Part shown: positions 1 through 12,236 of the stretch, one piece after another
Layout of the letters: each line of letters starts with the position of its first letter
Position numbering within the stretch: position 1 is the first letter of the stretch
Assembly (NCBI GenBank): GCA_009760855.2
Contig: WPIO01000028.1
Location: 3,284,501-3,348,500 of the forward strand
DNA from: Cristatella mucedo
Lineage: Eukaryota; Bryozoa; Phylactolaemata; Cristatellidae
Length of the DNA: 64,000 bases
Direction of reading: 5' to 3'
Position numbers and translations under genes: made by a program
Notes under the pieces: model-generated
What the model was told of the DNA's origin: nothing
The model's input: the letters and a program-made list of their open reading frames with translations, nothing else
Databases searched by the model: none

Positions 1-377
1 TCAGCAGAATTGGAGGCTGGGGGAGGTAGAAAAGGAACAGAGCGTAGGATGGAGTGGGAGAGAGGAAGAGAACTGAGGTACAGGCAAGGGAGAGTGAGGG
101 ATTAAAGAGATCATTAGGGGGTGGCATTGGTTAGTGAGTTGAGATGTGCGAGAAAGCAAGAGCGAGTGAACTAGTAAGAGACAGATGAAACAATGAGCGA
201 AATAGAGATGGAAGACTGACTTGACGGAGGTGGTGATAGAGATGTAGCGATTGAGTATGAGCTTGAGGTAAACGTGGAGGCAGAGTCGGAGGTTGAGATA
301 CTGCTAGGTAGAAATGGGGACAGGGACAAGTACAGAGACCAGGGGTACCGACCAGATCGATAGGTAGAGGGATAGAG
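1..377 (+). other. Purine-rich 5' flank, possible untranslated first exon of GPCR-1
   Basis: The plus strand is strongly purine-rich, with degenerate GAG/GATAG-like words and no convincing coding frame. It ends at a consensus donor (AG|GTAAGT, GT at 378-379), so its right end could be a 5' untranslated exon. The reverse-strand ORFs here are low-complexity Ser-rich products of the purine bias. No TATA box was identified. Confidence 0.35.
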
Positions 378-508
378 GTAAGTGCATTCGCGAGTGGCTG
401 TACGCATGCGTCTTTGCATTAGGACTGAGGAGAGTAGATGACGTTAGGAGAAGGAAGGCAACTGGAAATGGCAACACATTTGACTTATTGTCATCTCTCT
501 TGCTGCAG
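378..508 (+). other. Candidate 131-nt intron in the 5' UTR of GPCR-1
   Basis: A consensus donor GTAAGT begins at 378. A pyrimidine-rich tract ending in TGCTGCAG finishes at 508, two bases before the GPCR-1 start codon at 511. Size and sites fit a small spliceosomal intron. RNA evidence is lacking, so this is inferred from splice signals only. Confidence 0.5.
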
Positions 509-510
509 GT

Positions 511-1743
511 ATGAGTGAATCTGCCCAAAACAGCTCGATGAGTACGTTGGATGATGCCATTGCCTTGAGCAGCAGCTCTGTCGCACTCTTGTCATGGCCG
601 GCACTGACCACGGATACTACTGTACAACAGCAGAACTACAGCTTGGTATCGGCTGAGATGGAAAAGCTCTACCTAGCCCTTCATGGCATTGTAATGCCGT
701 GCATATCAGTGGTCGGTGTCGTGGCGAACTTTGTCAATATCATAATCCTGTCCAGGATGATAAAGCGGGGTCGGTCGCCCTTGTACCACATCCTGCTCGC
801 AATGGCCGTAGCCGACTTCCTGCTCATGGGCGTCGTATTCATCTACTGTGCACGGTTCTTCATCCGCGAAAGTCCCATCGCGGTGAAAGAGAACGCGGAG
901 TACATTGACGCACCGTCGCACTTCTTCTTCCACACGTGGGACACGTTTGCCAACATCTGCGGAATGACGTCCAACTGGTGTGTCGTGGCGGTAACAACGT
1001 TCCGCTTCATTGCTGTTAATTTTCCACTTCATGCCCACATTTGGTGTACCCGTCAGCGGGCTCGAATTGCTATTGTGTGCATAGTTGCTGCTTCGATTGT
1101 TATGAACGTGCCGTATGCTCTAGTGGTCAAGCTCAACTTGTCAACCGGCCGGTTTGAACTGCAGGAAGGTGTCAACGAGGCCTACAAGTCGACATATTAC
1201 GTGGCGCTGCTGGTTGTGTACCACATGATCCCCTGGATAGCTAGCCTTGTACTTGTGGTGCTTTTGCTACTTCGGCTCTTGCCACAGCGGCAGCGCATTA
1301 TTCGTGCCAGCTGGAAGCAGGAGGAGCAGAAGAACATCGCACAAAAGAAGCTGAGCGTGACATTCATCTGCGTCGCAGCATTGTTCGTCGTAAGCACCAC
1401 GCCCAAGGTTATCTATCAGTTCATCACGTTCTCCTATGATGACGCATCCAAGTTTGAATATCAACCGTCGGTGCAGTGCTTCTTTGCTGCATCACAGCTG
1501 CTGCTGCTGATGAATTACGCCTCTAACTTTTTCTTGTATGTCTTCATTTTCCACGCCTACCGAAAAAATCTAATAATGATTCTCAGCTGTCGGAAGTCCT
1601 CAACAGTGGCCGTCCATCGCCTGTTTTGGACAACCCGAGCATATAAAGGCGGCAGCTCACGCGACTGCTTCAATGGCGCTTCGGCCACGGAGGAAAGGAG
1701 GCGGGTGCTATCGAAGTCATCGGCAATAGTCGGCTTTCGATAA
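511..1743 (+). CDS. Rhodopsin-family seven-transmembrane receptor (GPCR-1), orphan neuropeptide-receptor-like
   Basis: This 410-residue protein sits in one uninterrupted ORF. It is probably a plasma-membrane G-protein-coupled receptor; the ligand is unknown. The N-terminus has glycosylation sequons at N7 and N42. Predicted membrane segments lie near residues 54-80, 91-115, 143-170, 184-206, 227-256, 280-305 and 322-348. Family landmarks are D102 in TM2 (ADFLL), P241 in TM5 and P298 in TM6 (STTPK). Oddities: the DRY position reads F164-R165-F166, TM7 has N339-F-F-L-Y343 instead of NPxxY, and there is no cysteine in extracellular loop 2 (about 207-227) or at the usual top of TM3, so the canonical disulfide is absent. 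The start is the first ATG after a strong splice acceptor ending at 508. GPCR-2 (40410-41633) is a clear paralogue. The family is seen directly; the peptide-receptor-like assignment is inferred. Confidence 0.85.
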   Translation: MSESAQNSSMSTLDDAIALSSSSVALLSWPALTTDTTVQQQNYSLVSAEMEKLYLALHGIVMPCISVVGVVANFVNIIILSRMIKRGRSPLYHILLAMAVADFLLMGVVFIYCARFFIRESPIAVKENAEYIDAPSHFFFHTWDTFANICGMTSNWCVVAVTTFRFIAVNFPLHAHIWCTRQRARIAIVCIVAASIVMNVPYALVVKLNLSTGRFELQEGVNEAYKSTYYVALLVVYHMIPWIASLVLVVLLLLRLLPQRQRIIRASWKQEEQKNIAQKKLSVTFICVAALFVVSTTPKVIYQFITFSYDDASKFEYQPSVQCFFAASQLLLLMNYASNFFLYVFIFHAYRKNLIMILSCRKSSTVAVHRLFWTTRAYKGGSSRDCFNGASATEERRRVLSKSSAIVGFR

Positions 1744-2894
1744 TATTGCAAAGGCATCGCCTAATAAGCGATCAGCATTAACTCTGCTGCTGGCTTCAAA
1801 GTCTGCGGCTTGCTACGAAGCCAGCAGCAGCACTGGAGATATGTGCAGATTAGTAGGGCTGTCGAACCATCGATGCCCACAAAGAAGCTCTGCACTCTGC
1901 CAGCTTCCAACGACACTGGACTCGCTGGGTCGCAGCTTGGATGGAGCTTCGCCGGCCGTCGTCCTCTTCTGACAGCGGTCCGATGACGCAGACTCGGCCT
2001 ACTTTAGTTGCCACTTACAGAGATCGTTCCTTTTCCGCGATAGCAAGAGGAAGACCAAAGAGCTGCGTCTGGCGACGCGACTTCACCTAGCTGCATCATC
2101 TCTCAGCTAGTCCCTGCTGTCGCGGAGCGACAGCTGGAGTAACTCTTTTTAATTGACATGTCAACCACCGGTTTGGTGGGCATCACGAGCCCATTTTCTG
2201 AGTCGCTACTGTCACTACTTTTTCAACGGAGACCGCGGCTTGCAGAAGCAAGTGAATTAATCGCTCCTGAGCCCCGTGGTTACGTGTGGCAGATGGCAAG
2301 AAGAATAGGCTCGTGCATAAAAGCTATTCGTCAATGATGCAGCCTGGAGTATTTTCATCCCCCGGACTCTTCTCCGAGTGCCAAAGCGAGAGTGAAACGA
2401 GATTTTATACTTGGCACAATCATTTGGAATCTAAACCTGGCTTTTTACAAAGTAGCAAAGCCTAATAATAATGACAATAATTATACATTTGCAGAGCACC
2501 CTAAGAAAGCTACAGATTTTTCTAGGCACTTGAAATGTGCTGGAAATTACTCTTTTGCGTTTGAATAATCTGGTCAAGACAATTGTGTGGATTTCTGAGC
2601 GAAATAAAGTTTGAAAATCTTATGGAAAGCACGTCACCGGAAAGTATTGTAAAACAACAAGCAGTCTCTTTCACTATCATGTGGTCACTGACCATGTGTA
2701 TGCCATTGACAAACCTTGAAAGGGAAGTCCTATAGTTTCTCGACTTTGCCAATGTCACCAGCAGATCTCTTACAAGCACAGTAAGATCTAGCTCGTACAA
2801 TATCGTAGGCAAGCAAAGTCAAAAATTTGGATGGATGCAATCGCTAAAAGGATAGTTTCTACAATTATTTCGATCATAATTTGTATTCAACGCA
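1744..2894 (+). other. GPCR-1 3' flank
   Basis: No further coding exon was recognised. A possible polyadenylation signal AATAAA lies at 2602-2607, about 860 bases after the stop. A short perfect hairpin (CTGTCGC, 3-base loop, GCGACAG) lies near 2116-2132. The region ends where an L2-B fragment begins. Confidence 0.35.
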
Positions 2895-3925
2895 AAGTAA
2901 TATCTCCGTCTGAAACTCCACAACACCATAAAGACTATGTGGGTGTTTTCTCATGAGAGTCTTCTACAGTGACCTCAACGCCTGAGCGGCTTTCGGTAAG
3001 CATTCGGTAGCCAACATACTTCATATCACGCATCAAAGGGAAAGTGAGAGGCACAGCTGAGTCAGGAGGGCAGTTGAGGTAGTGAGCAGCATGAAAGTAG
3101 CAGCTCAAGACGGCAGGAAAGGATGCGACACAGTCCGCAGCAGCAGGAGAGTAGATGTCGTTGCGTAAGTGTTGCTGAAGTGAGTTCTACAGTCTAGGAC
3201 ATATTATAGCATATTATAAACTAGTCAATCCCATTTGAACAAGCTGAGCAGACAAGAAGGGTAGGCAAGAAGTGTTTTGTAATTTTTACATTATTTAGCT
3301 TGCATTGTATAAGTTGCAGGTTTATTTTTTCAAAATATTGATAAAAATGTTGACATATACCTGTAGAAATACGGTAATTCATAGTCTCAGATAGGGATCG
3401 GAGGTGATGGCTAGCCGTTGATGTGGCCTTAGTGAAGCTTCCAAAATTTAGGCGCTTTCAAAGACGGTACCTAAATTCCGATTACACGGTGACGGTCTCG
3501 CAACAGCTTGACCTATTAGAGGAGCAGGTTTTTTTCAGTGCAGCCACACTATTAGGGTATCCTACTAATGGCAATTTAATTTTTACTATAGTTAAGCTTA
3601 AGGAAATTTTCCTATATCCGGGATCAAATGCCTGCAAGCCAAGCATTCAGTGTGTTAGTCACTGCGGCAGATGCCGACCGTTGAAATGGCTACGGCAGCT
3701 GATTATCGTCAGCAAAGAATTCATAGGCCGATTCCGTGGGCCCGAAGCACTTTTACCAGAGGTTGAATATAATTGGAGAACCGCAAATGACCGAAGACGA
3801 ACCCTTGTAGGATTCGACGGGTGACTGGTCTGGTGGATGAGACCTGACCCCCACACGAGTACAATCGGAACCACGCCGCTGTCTAGTCTGCCAGATCCAG
3901 ATCATTGCTCTAAATCGCTCAAGTC
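2895..3925 (-). mobile_element. L2-B non-LTR retrotransposon fragment, 3' part, internally rearranged
   Basis: The minus strand matches the L2-B copy at 28965-32035 in two blocks. 2895-3203 holds the 3' UTR and the end of ORF2. 3380-3925 holds the segment around and upstream of the RT YADD region. Several hundred bases of the element are missing between them, replaced by unrelated sequence at 3204-3379. Frames are broken throughout. It is an old dead copy. Confidence 0.75.
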
Positions 3926-4007
3926 GGATGCATGTGTTTTATGTCAGACTGACCCCATGCATGAGATGCAGATTCGTGCTTAGATCAAGGGCTGCAGCAA
4001 TACGTAT

Positions 4008-4665
4008 CATATCTACCCCTTCCACCAGGCTAAGCATCATACCACCCGCTTTTTGAAATCCAACTGTTTACCCATACCTCGTACAAATCTCGAATCCTTT
4101 GGAGACCGTGCCTTTAGTTCTTATGCTCCCAAAGTCTGGAACTCACTCCTGACTTGTGTCACGAAGTCTCCTGACTTGTCCACATCTAAAAAAGAAACTA
4201 AAAACATTTATTTATTAGAGCATTTAGTGAGTCCCTGCGATTCGTCCTTTATGTGCTTATGCTTGCTAACACTGTGCCTGCTGCCACTAACCTTGGTGAG
4301 CCGTGATGGCACACTAGGTAAGGTGTTTGCTTTCACGACCTCGGTCCCGAGGTCTTTGGTTCGATTCCTGTGGTGGGCGATCCTTTATTGCTCCTGCAAG
4401 CGGTGGTAATAGCCGTAAAGGCTCTTCTGTCGCTAAACAAAAATAGGCTGTTTATCAGCTAGGATTAATTTATTTGATTTATTAAAAAAACTGGCAGTCT
4501 GTCCGTGTATGTCACCCCTAACCACGTTATTCTTCTTGTTTATTGAGCATGCTACCACTAATAATTCAATCGTGCTTCCATTGCAGCAAACGTAAAGCGC
4601 CTAGAAAGAGATTGAGTTACCTGAGGGCGCTTTATCAAGTGTTTTATTATTATTATTAATTCCGC
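4008..4665 (+). mobile_element. L2-A retrotransposon 3' fragment interrupted by SINE-A
   Basis: 4020-4296 encodes the C-terminal ORF2 segment (SFGDRAFSSYAPKVWNSL-like) and part of the 3' UTR. A SINE-A copy interrupts it. The 3' UTR resumes near 4495 and ends with the L2-A double hairpin (AAAGCGCC...GGGCGCTTT) and (ATT)n at about 4650. The copy is 5'-truncated and coding-dead. Confidence 0.8.
4297..4480 (+). mobile_element. SINE-A (tRNA-derived) inserted in L2-A
   Basis: The body begins GGTGAGCCGTGATGGCACAC. A B-box-like GGTTCGATTCC lies near 4356-4368, followed by a tail shared by all SINE-A copies (AAAGGCTCTTCTGTCGCTAAACA, then CTGTTTATCAGC). It sits inside the 3' UTR of a plus-strand L2-A fragment. 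Target duplication is unclear. Confidence 0.7.
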
Positions 4666-5151
4666 TCTCGGATAGCGGCATATCAAGGAAAACATTCAAG
4701 CATGCACGAGTAAGCTTCAAGACTAAATTCCACTCTCTTTAGGTAATCGAATGCCTCATCATCAAATTCGTTGCACGAATAGATAAACGTTTATCCTACT
4801 TAGCGTATCTACTACCTACCCCTACCCTACCTGCTATATCTACTCAAGCCACAAGCAGGCAATCCAAATATATTGACAACATAGGGAAAGTAGACTAGAA
4901 CTCCAAGTTTTGAGCTTTTCGAGGAGTCAAGGTACGAAATAGGACCAATGGTGGATTGCATCCATCCAGTGAAACACCAAGAAAGCGAAGCGAGTGATGG
5001 ATGGATGACCCGTGTCTGCCGCTAGGGTCCTCTCTGCACCAGTGACCTCATCCCTTGCTGAGCCAATGATTTCAGCCGTTCTTTAGCATGAGCATGGCAC
5101 CACGAAGCACACCGTGCTGGTGGAAAGAAATTGCAGTACACGTAAGCTCTA

Positions 5152-5836
5152 AATAATAATGATAAATATAAAATAATAATAATATACTTGATAGAGCTCC
5201 ATCAGAGAACTCAATCTCTTTCTAGGTGCTTTACATTTACTGCAATGGAAGTACGATCAAATAGTTAATGGTAACATGCTCGATAAACAAGAATGATTAG
5301 GGGTGTCGTGCACAGGGCCAGCATGCAAGTTTGGTTAGTGGCAGCATGCACAGTGTCAGCACGCATAAGCACGTAAAGAACGAATCACGGGGACCCACTG
5401 AATGCTGGTATAAATAGTTGAGTTTTAGTTTCTTTTTAAATGTCGTCAAGTCAGGGGATGTCGTGACGAAAGTCGGGAGTAAGCTCCAGGCTTTGGGAGC
5501 ATACGAAGTAAAGGCACGGTCTCCAAAGGATTTGAGGTTTTTACGAGGTACAGGTAAATAATTAAATATTGAAAACCGAGTGGTACCATGCTTAGCCTGA
5601 TGGGTCGGTAGATCTGATAAGCAGGTTGGGGTCAAAGAATGAAGGGACCTAAAAGTGAGTGAAAAAACCTTGAAATCGATGCGTTGCTTGACTGGGAGCC
5701 AATGCATGTCGGCGAGATGTGGTGTGATGTGGCACCTGTGACGCTCACGACAGACAGGCCTAGCTGCAGAATGTTGCACAAGCTATAACGGCCTTATTGT
5801 ACAGGCCGGTAGACCATCAAGCAGTGAGTTAAATCA
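5152..5836 (-). mobile_element. L2-A retrotransposon 3' fragment
   Basis: Read on the minus strand, it runs from the C-terminal ORF2 domain (160-residue open stretch, 5297-5779, with SFGDRAFTSYAPKAWSLLPT) through the 3' UTR to the hairpin tail and AAT-rich end near 5155-5230. The RT core is absent, so it is 5'-truncated. Confidence 0.8.
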
Positions 5837-6850
5837 TGACGTCTATATACGTTCTACAGGAATAAGTTCTGGCTAGCTACTTTCGCGACTGACTTTATTG
5901 GATTTAAAGTGCTCCTATGTTTGGAAAAACCGGTTGCTATTGAGTAATCATTTCTTAGCCTGGAGAGGACCAAGTAAAGATCTTTAAGCTATGTAGCCCC
6001 AATCCTTGGCAGGGACCAAAATTGCTTTGGCGCGACGACGCCCTAAAAGAGTCACAGTCGTATCGCACGTGCAACCCGATGTTTTAGCTAGTTTTAGAGG
6101 TACTATTTATCTAGATTTACATTCTCTTTCTTGGATATCCACCATCATCTTTGTAAGGATTTCGTAACGATATAGCGAACATCTGTAACGGTATTTAGGA
6201 ACGCTCTAAGGGACAGGGCGCTTAAAAGAAGAAGACGATTCTTTAAGCTCACGAAAAAAGCGTAACGTGGCTGAATGCAGTCAAAGATAATAAGCAGAGA
6301 TATGAGCGCAATCCCTAGAGATTTTTTGCTGCTAAGTAGGACTTCAAGTTTTCTCGAGCCAATATGTGTTAAGACGGCAAGCATACGCCATCCATCTCTT
6401 ACGCCTCTGTGGAGGCTCTTCACCGGAAGAGTTCGAAAACTGCTGCAAATGCAGCATATCAACTCAAGTCAAATCTCCAAGCTTGGAGCTGTTCCGCCAA
6501 TTATCTCAATTATTTAGTCACTCCTGAAATTTTACTTGTCTTAAACATGTAAGTAACTCACATCATTTTACTACATGTCGAATGAGCGCTAGTAATTATA
6601 AGACGAAGCTTTGTCTGGAAGCCGTTCACTAATTGGCGGCGCTGGAGAACTATAACGAGCTTACATACAACGAGTACACGCAATAAAATAATATTGTATA
6701 TAATACAATATGCACTACAATACTTTACTGCAATGAGTACATTTAATACTGTGAGTGCACACAAAGCATAGGCTGAAGGCAAGATAGCAATGCGAGACGA
6801 CGGACCGACATGCACAGCTGGATTCAATCAGCTGCCAAATTGCAATTGTC
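5837..6850. other. Unassigned spacer
   Basis: I see no recognisable gene, RNA or repeat family here. The ORFs are short and lack family motifs. Confidence 0.3.
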
Positions 6851-7660
6851 TCAGAATGCCCTCCCATCGCGGAATAACGCGGGTCATCCGGCGGCGTGCG
6901 GCAGGCTCTCGCGACGCGGTCCCAGCTCAATCGGCTGGATGCGATGCGGACGCCGCCGGCAGGCGTCGCACCCAGCCCACCTCAGCCTCACGCCGTCATC
7001 CGGCGCCGGCGATCGGAGCCGGAGGCGCGATCCCCTCGCGATCGGCGAGGCGTGGCTAGGCCAATTGCGGGAGCGCGCACTGAGAGCGACGCACGGCGAG
7101 CGGCGCGAGGCGACCGTCGCGACCGACGGGCGCTCCGAGGCGAGCGACGGGCCGCAACGGCCGTCCGAGCCTCACCACCGCTGACGACAGGACCGCGGCC
7201 ATTTTGACAGAGGCGCCTATCTCGTTTCGAGAGCGACGAGGATGCCGCCGGCTCATGCAAAAAGACAGGCGACGAGCGCCGACCGACGGAAGACTGCAAA
7301 GCGTTGCAGGCGTCGCGGCGGCGGCGAGCGGCCTACGCGCCGGGATGAATGAATTGTATTTATACCCAGGGAGCAAGCGTCGTCTCGACCTCGTGCCCGG
7401 CGCGTGACCCGACCTCGACCTCGTGCCCGGCGCGCCGCCTCAGAGCTACCGGCCGGGTACGACGGCGACGGCGACGCGACAGCGGACGAGCGTGCCGTGT
7501 GGAAGGAATTCTCCATGGAGGGGGGAAGGTAGCCTCGCTTTATTTCGGCCAGCGGCCGTCCGGAGCGCGAGACGGGGTGCTGCGCCGCAATTGAAGGCGC
7601 ACAATCGTAATACAGCGCAGCGCTCGGAACGCGAATCAACGTGCCACTCCAAGGGAAGAT
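6850..7660. other. CpG-rich block without a recognisable gene
   Basis: GC- and CpG-dense sequence stands out from AT-richer flanks. All frames are open for long stretches, as expected from GC bias, but the translations are Arg/Ala-rich and match no family I know. A direct repeat of about 20 bases (GACCTCGTGCCCGGCGCG core) occurs twice within 7384-7434. It could be an undetected promoter or first exon. Confidence 0.35.
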
Positions 7661-9615
7661 AATAAGTTGGCGAGCTCAAGTCCACTGGATTCTTTTCACG
7701 CCCACGGGTTTCCGAGGCATTCACGCCGCGGAGGTTGGGTGAGGAGCACGCGGTGAGATTGGTGCAGGAGCTTCGGCGAAGAAACGTATGGGTAATCGAG
7801 CGCCATCGCGTTTTTGAGCTATCTCAATCAAATAGCTGAAATGAGTAATAAGTCTCTCAATCATCATAAAATTTCAGGTCACGTAAAAAGGTTTTTTTTT
7901 GCTTTAATTTTACGGCTTATCTTGGAATGCTGTTTAGCCACTGTTAATTTTTATCGGGATCTGCGCTGCAGTTCGTCTCTTTAGACTTGCAACTTAAAAT
8001 CTACCTCGTGAGATTGTTTGGCGTCGAAATGATAAGCCATTTCGATCAGAGTGCATGTGAAAGCTGTATAAGCAGAACGAAAGCAGTCGGCGTGCCTCCG
8101 CGTTCATCTCGGGCTCCAATGAGCTACCAAGTGTACGTTTGACACTAAAACGCTGTGTTTGCTGTTTGCTCGTCTTTCAGCGAGTCATGGTCGCCTGCGG
8201 GGTCGAAAAAGTAGGGTTAACATCACGTCGTTGTAAGGGCTATTGAACCTAATTTGGTTTATTTATTTATCATATAACCGTCCACCCCGTGGCACCATTC
8301 ATTACGTTATCTGAAAGCGTGGGGATAAGGCTGCTGTTTCATTCGTCCCGATCTCAATTGCGGGTCACCTACAGATCTTGGTTTGATGAAGAACTGAACT
8401 TACTGATCGCCTACACTAAAGCTGTACAGGTCTAAAAGCTGATAAAAAAAGGAGCTGTGACCAGAATTTTTGGACGTGGCAAGGCCTCAAATTCTATCTG
8501 GGCTCTCAAGGTCACGGCTTTTCTCTGGAGCAGATAGCTCCCGCCGAAGGCGCGCGGCGGCCAGAAAGTCTCGTTAGATCTATCCGTCCAGAAAGAGAGT
8601 GCGCACTCCAATTTGAAGAGACGAACCGCGTGCCTTCGGCGATGCGAGTGCTTCTCTAGACCTGCATGAGAAGACTTGTCTTGTGCAGCATCACTAAACA
8701 AACGATTGCACCCTAAGAAAACAAAAAAATTTGAGCCGCCTCCGATATTCGACCTTGAGCTAGCGCATCGCCCAAGCAGCGTTTCCAGCACGTCTAAAAA
8801 CAATCGAGGTCTCTGTCGCCCGCCCGCTGGCGAGACACCTCGAGTGCGGGCGCCAAAGCCAGATGGTCCGCAGCGTAGTGCCTACGCAGCGACTAGCTTT
8901 ATTTGCAGCAATAGATGCGTGCAGTCTGCTAAGCCTCTTGCAGAATTCGCGTTAGCCGCTCGATATGACTGCCGGGCTTTCGATGTACGGATTGAAGACG
9001 CGACAGGACGTGCTAGGGCGTCGCCCGTCGTAGCCACGCTAGAGTGCAGCCGGCGGCACTTCTTGCGCCGTCAGTCGTCACGCTGCTCAGAAGCGTACGG
9101 TGCAGAATGAAAAGGTGGCATTTTCTCGCAAAGCCTTAAGACGAGAGTGCAAGAGGCCTCTGACCTCCTCACCTCAAGTCTCGGCAGCCGCTCTAATAAA
9201 CAATGGTCGCACCGCATTCAGGGAAAGTTTGAATTTCCTCATCGCGAAACTATTGCACGGATCGCATTGGGAAGCGTCTCCCCATCAGTCGCCGACTTCT
9301 TCTTCGGCTCGCGCTCGATCGCAGCGGCGTCAACGTTCATCGTGACTCGGACGTGTTGGGAAATTTTGATTTGAACTTTGAAAGCCCGTCATACTGATCC
9401 AGATCTGAAGCTTGATCTGGCGGACCCGACCGAAACTCGGCTGAGAAAAACTCCGCGAAAAAATGTTGACTCCAAAAGAAGTCTCGGGGCAGACTCGGGC
9501 GTTTGAACTCTTGAAGGCATCCTTAAATGGGAACTTTATAAGGCACACTCACCCATTACATCACCAGCGCCGTACACTCACACCCAGTACCCATAGGTAT
9601 GGGCGTGGGTATGAG
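7661..9615. other. Unassigned spacer
   Basis: No gene or repeat family was recognised. 8820-9110 is moderately CpG-rich. Overlapping short ORFs on both strands show no conserved motifs. Confidence 0.3.
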
Positions 9616-12236
9616 TACCCAGTTGCGGCTCCGGTCTATACCTGCCGACGGACCTTCTTTGGCGGTTCAGTAAGAACGTCCCTGAACCCTGTGTTCGCCC
9701 TATCAACCGTTCGGTTATCAAACGTATGACCCATAAGTTGAAAGCGCTGATTAGTACTCATTGTGGTAGTAGCTCACTCGCCGTGCCTCATCATGTTGTG
9801 AAAGGTCAACTATCAACTGTCCGCCATTGCTAAGATTCCATTCGACTCTGTTGGAGCAGTTCGTGGGCCGAGCCGGATACAAGCCGCCTAGAATGCTAAC
9901 CACTTGATCAGCGTCGCCGCGCAGTTATTGAACAGCCTCTTAAATTCAGCCTGTTAGATGTCCGCTCGCTAAAACAGAGGGGTTAACAATCCGCGATCAG
10001 GCTGTCCAGGGGAAGCTAGATGCATTTCTGCTGACCGTGACGCGGATGACGCGCTGCTTTGGTAGTTGTGTATCCGAGATCTCCGCATTCGTGTTCCCAA
10101 CCTTTCAGTCCGTGCAGTCGGGAAAGATGGGTGGCGGGTTGCTGTCGTTGTTTCCTGAATCACTTGGCTATAAAGCTGTGTGGCTTTCCCATGGACCATT
10201 GCTTGAACCAATTGCTATCAGGTCAAAGACCGTGCCTCTCACAGTTGCGATCTATCGACCTTCTTCCGGTTTCTGTAAGCTTGTTTATGGAGAGATTTTC
10301 AGAGTCCCTCACTAAAATATTCGTAGGCTACCTGCCGTTATTGATTGCAGAATACTTCAACACTCGTAGCGACAGCTCCAGCGACGGCCAGGTTGGCTCA
10401 TTTCAGATATCTGGAGAGCTTCGGTTTGGGCCAACACATAATTCATGCCACTCGCGTCGGTGGCCATTTCCTGGATCCTATTGTCATTAAGGATGGCTGC
10501 CCCACTGACCTTGTTGCTTGCCTGATGACCTTGTCATATGATTTCTCGGTCTCGTTTTCCTGTCCCGTTGTACGTGCAGGGTCGTATCGATTTTGTCCAG
10601 CGACGAAACTTAAGAAAAGGCGTTCGCCGGGGAGACATTTGAAAGCTGTCTGCGACGCAGGCAGGTCTTCTTCTTGATCTGCGCCCAGACCCAAGCTACG
10701 GCCTCGATAGCCGATAACGAATACAGGGAACGCTATACTTGAAGTGCCCTTAGCGAGCACGCTCCGATACATTGCCTCCGTATGCAGGGTTGCGAAGATT
10801 CCTTTTTCAAATTTTCAAAAACGCTCTGCGGAGTTTTAAGCGAGGCTAGAACGCCACTTACAGAAGTCCGAGTTGACGATCCAGTCAATTTCAAAGACTC
10901 CCTTCGAGTTTACACCCGGAAGCTTAGAAAAGCCAGGGCTTCTTTTATTCACTTAAAAACTGAAATCCTGCCAGTCAGACCCAAAGACCGATTTATAAGA
11001 CGGCAAATAATTTGCTGGCTAATTCCGTGAGGTTGTGATCCCCAGATATTAATTGCTCGGCCGACAAGTTTTTGGCTTTCTTCGCCGAAACAATCGCGCA
11101 CATTCGTGCCTCCGTACTCCGACTAAATTAGTTTTTGAAAATCAAACTGTGACCCTCCTTGAGAAACTTTCTGAGGTTCCTGCAGGCGACGAGGCAACCT
11201 TAATAAAGCCGAATAAAAACAGCTTGTCTCTTGAAGATTCCGTACAATCGCCTTCGCTGAAAGGCAAACTTAGCCTAGTCTTAAGAGAGATTTTAATGAT
11301 TATCTGTATACAGGGGGTTGAACCCAAGTCCTTGAAACCGGAAAATTGATCAACAGTCGATATTTTCAAAGTATCAATCATTAGACCGATCGATACTTAA
11401 GAAGCCGGGACTACATTCTGAGGTATTTTCTGTTATCCGCCCAATTTTTCTTCTTTCTTTCGTAGACTCTTGAAAGAATTGTTAGTAAGCAGCTTAAATC
11501 GCACGTTGAAAAGAATGAATTTTCAAAAATACTTCAGTTGAGATTCAAGCGGCAGCCCTACACTGAAACTGCTCTTCTCCGTGTAACCAATACCATCCTA
11601 CAAAGCAAAATTGGCGGGAATGTCATTGCCCTAACACTGCTAGATCTATCAGCTGCCTTCCTTTCTATTGATCACGACATCCTACTTGAATAATTGACAA
11701 CAACGATTGGTCTGGAAGACGAAGCATTGGCATGGTTCAAATCGTCGTTGTCCAGTCGTGTTCAATACATGTCGTGTGAGGGTCATGTCTTATCCATCAG
11801 ACCGGTCACCTGCAGAGGCCCACAAATGTAAATATTAAGAACTTTTAGGTCCCGCATTCTTTTGTTCCAGCCCACCTATCAGATCTACTCATCAACCAGG
11901 CTAAGCATCGTAGCACGCACTTTTTGGAATTGAATTGCTTACCTATACCTCATAAGAACCTCAAATTATTAGAAAACCGAGCACTTAATTTGTATGCTCT
12001 CAAAGCTTGGAACTCACTTCCGACTGGCGGTACGATATCCCCTAGCTTGACCATATTAAAAAGAATCTACAAACTCAAATATAGATCACTGCATCTAGTG
12101 ACTACACGTGGTTCGTCCTTTGTGTGCATATGCATGCTGACACTCTGCATGCAGCCAGTAACCATATCTGAATGCTGACACTGTGCACTTTCACCTCTGA
12201 CCATGTCATGCTTGTTGTCATTGAGCATGCTACCAC

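Noticed and set aside
6790-7724. Many overlapping ORFs on both strands
   Set aside because: Open frames result from GC bias; all are Arg/Ala-rich and contradict one another.
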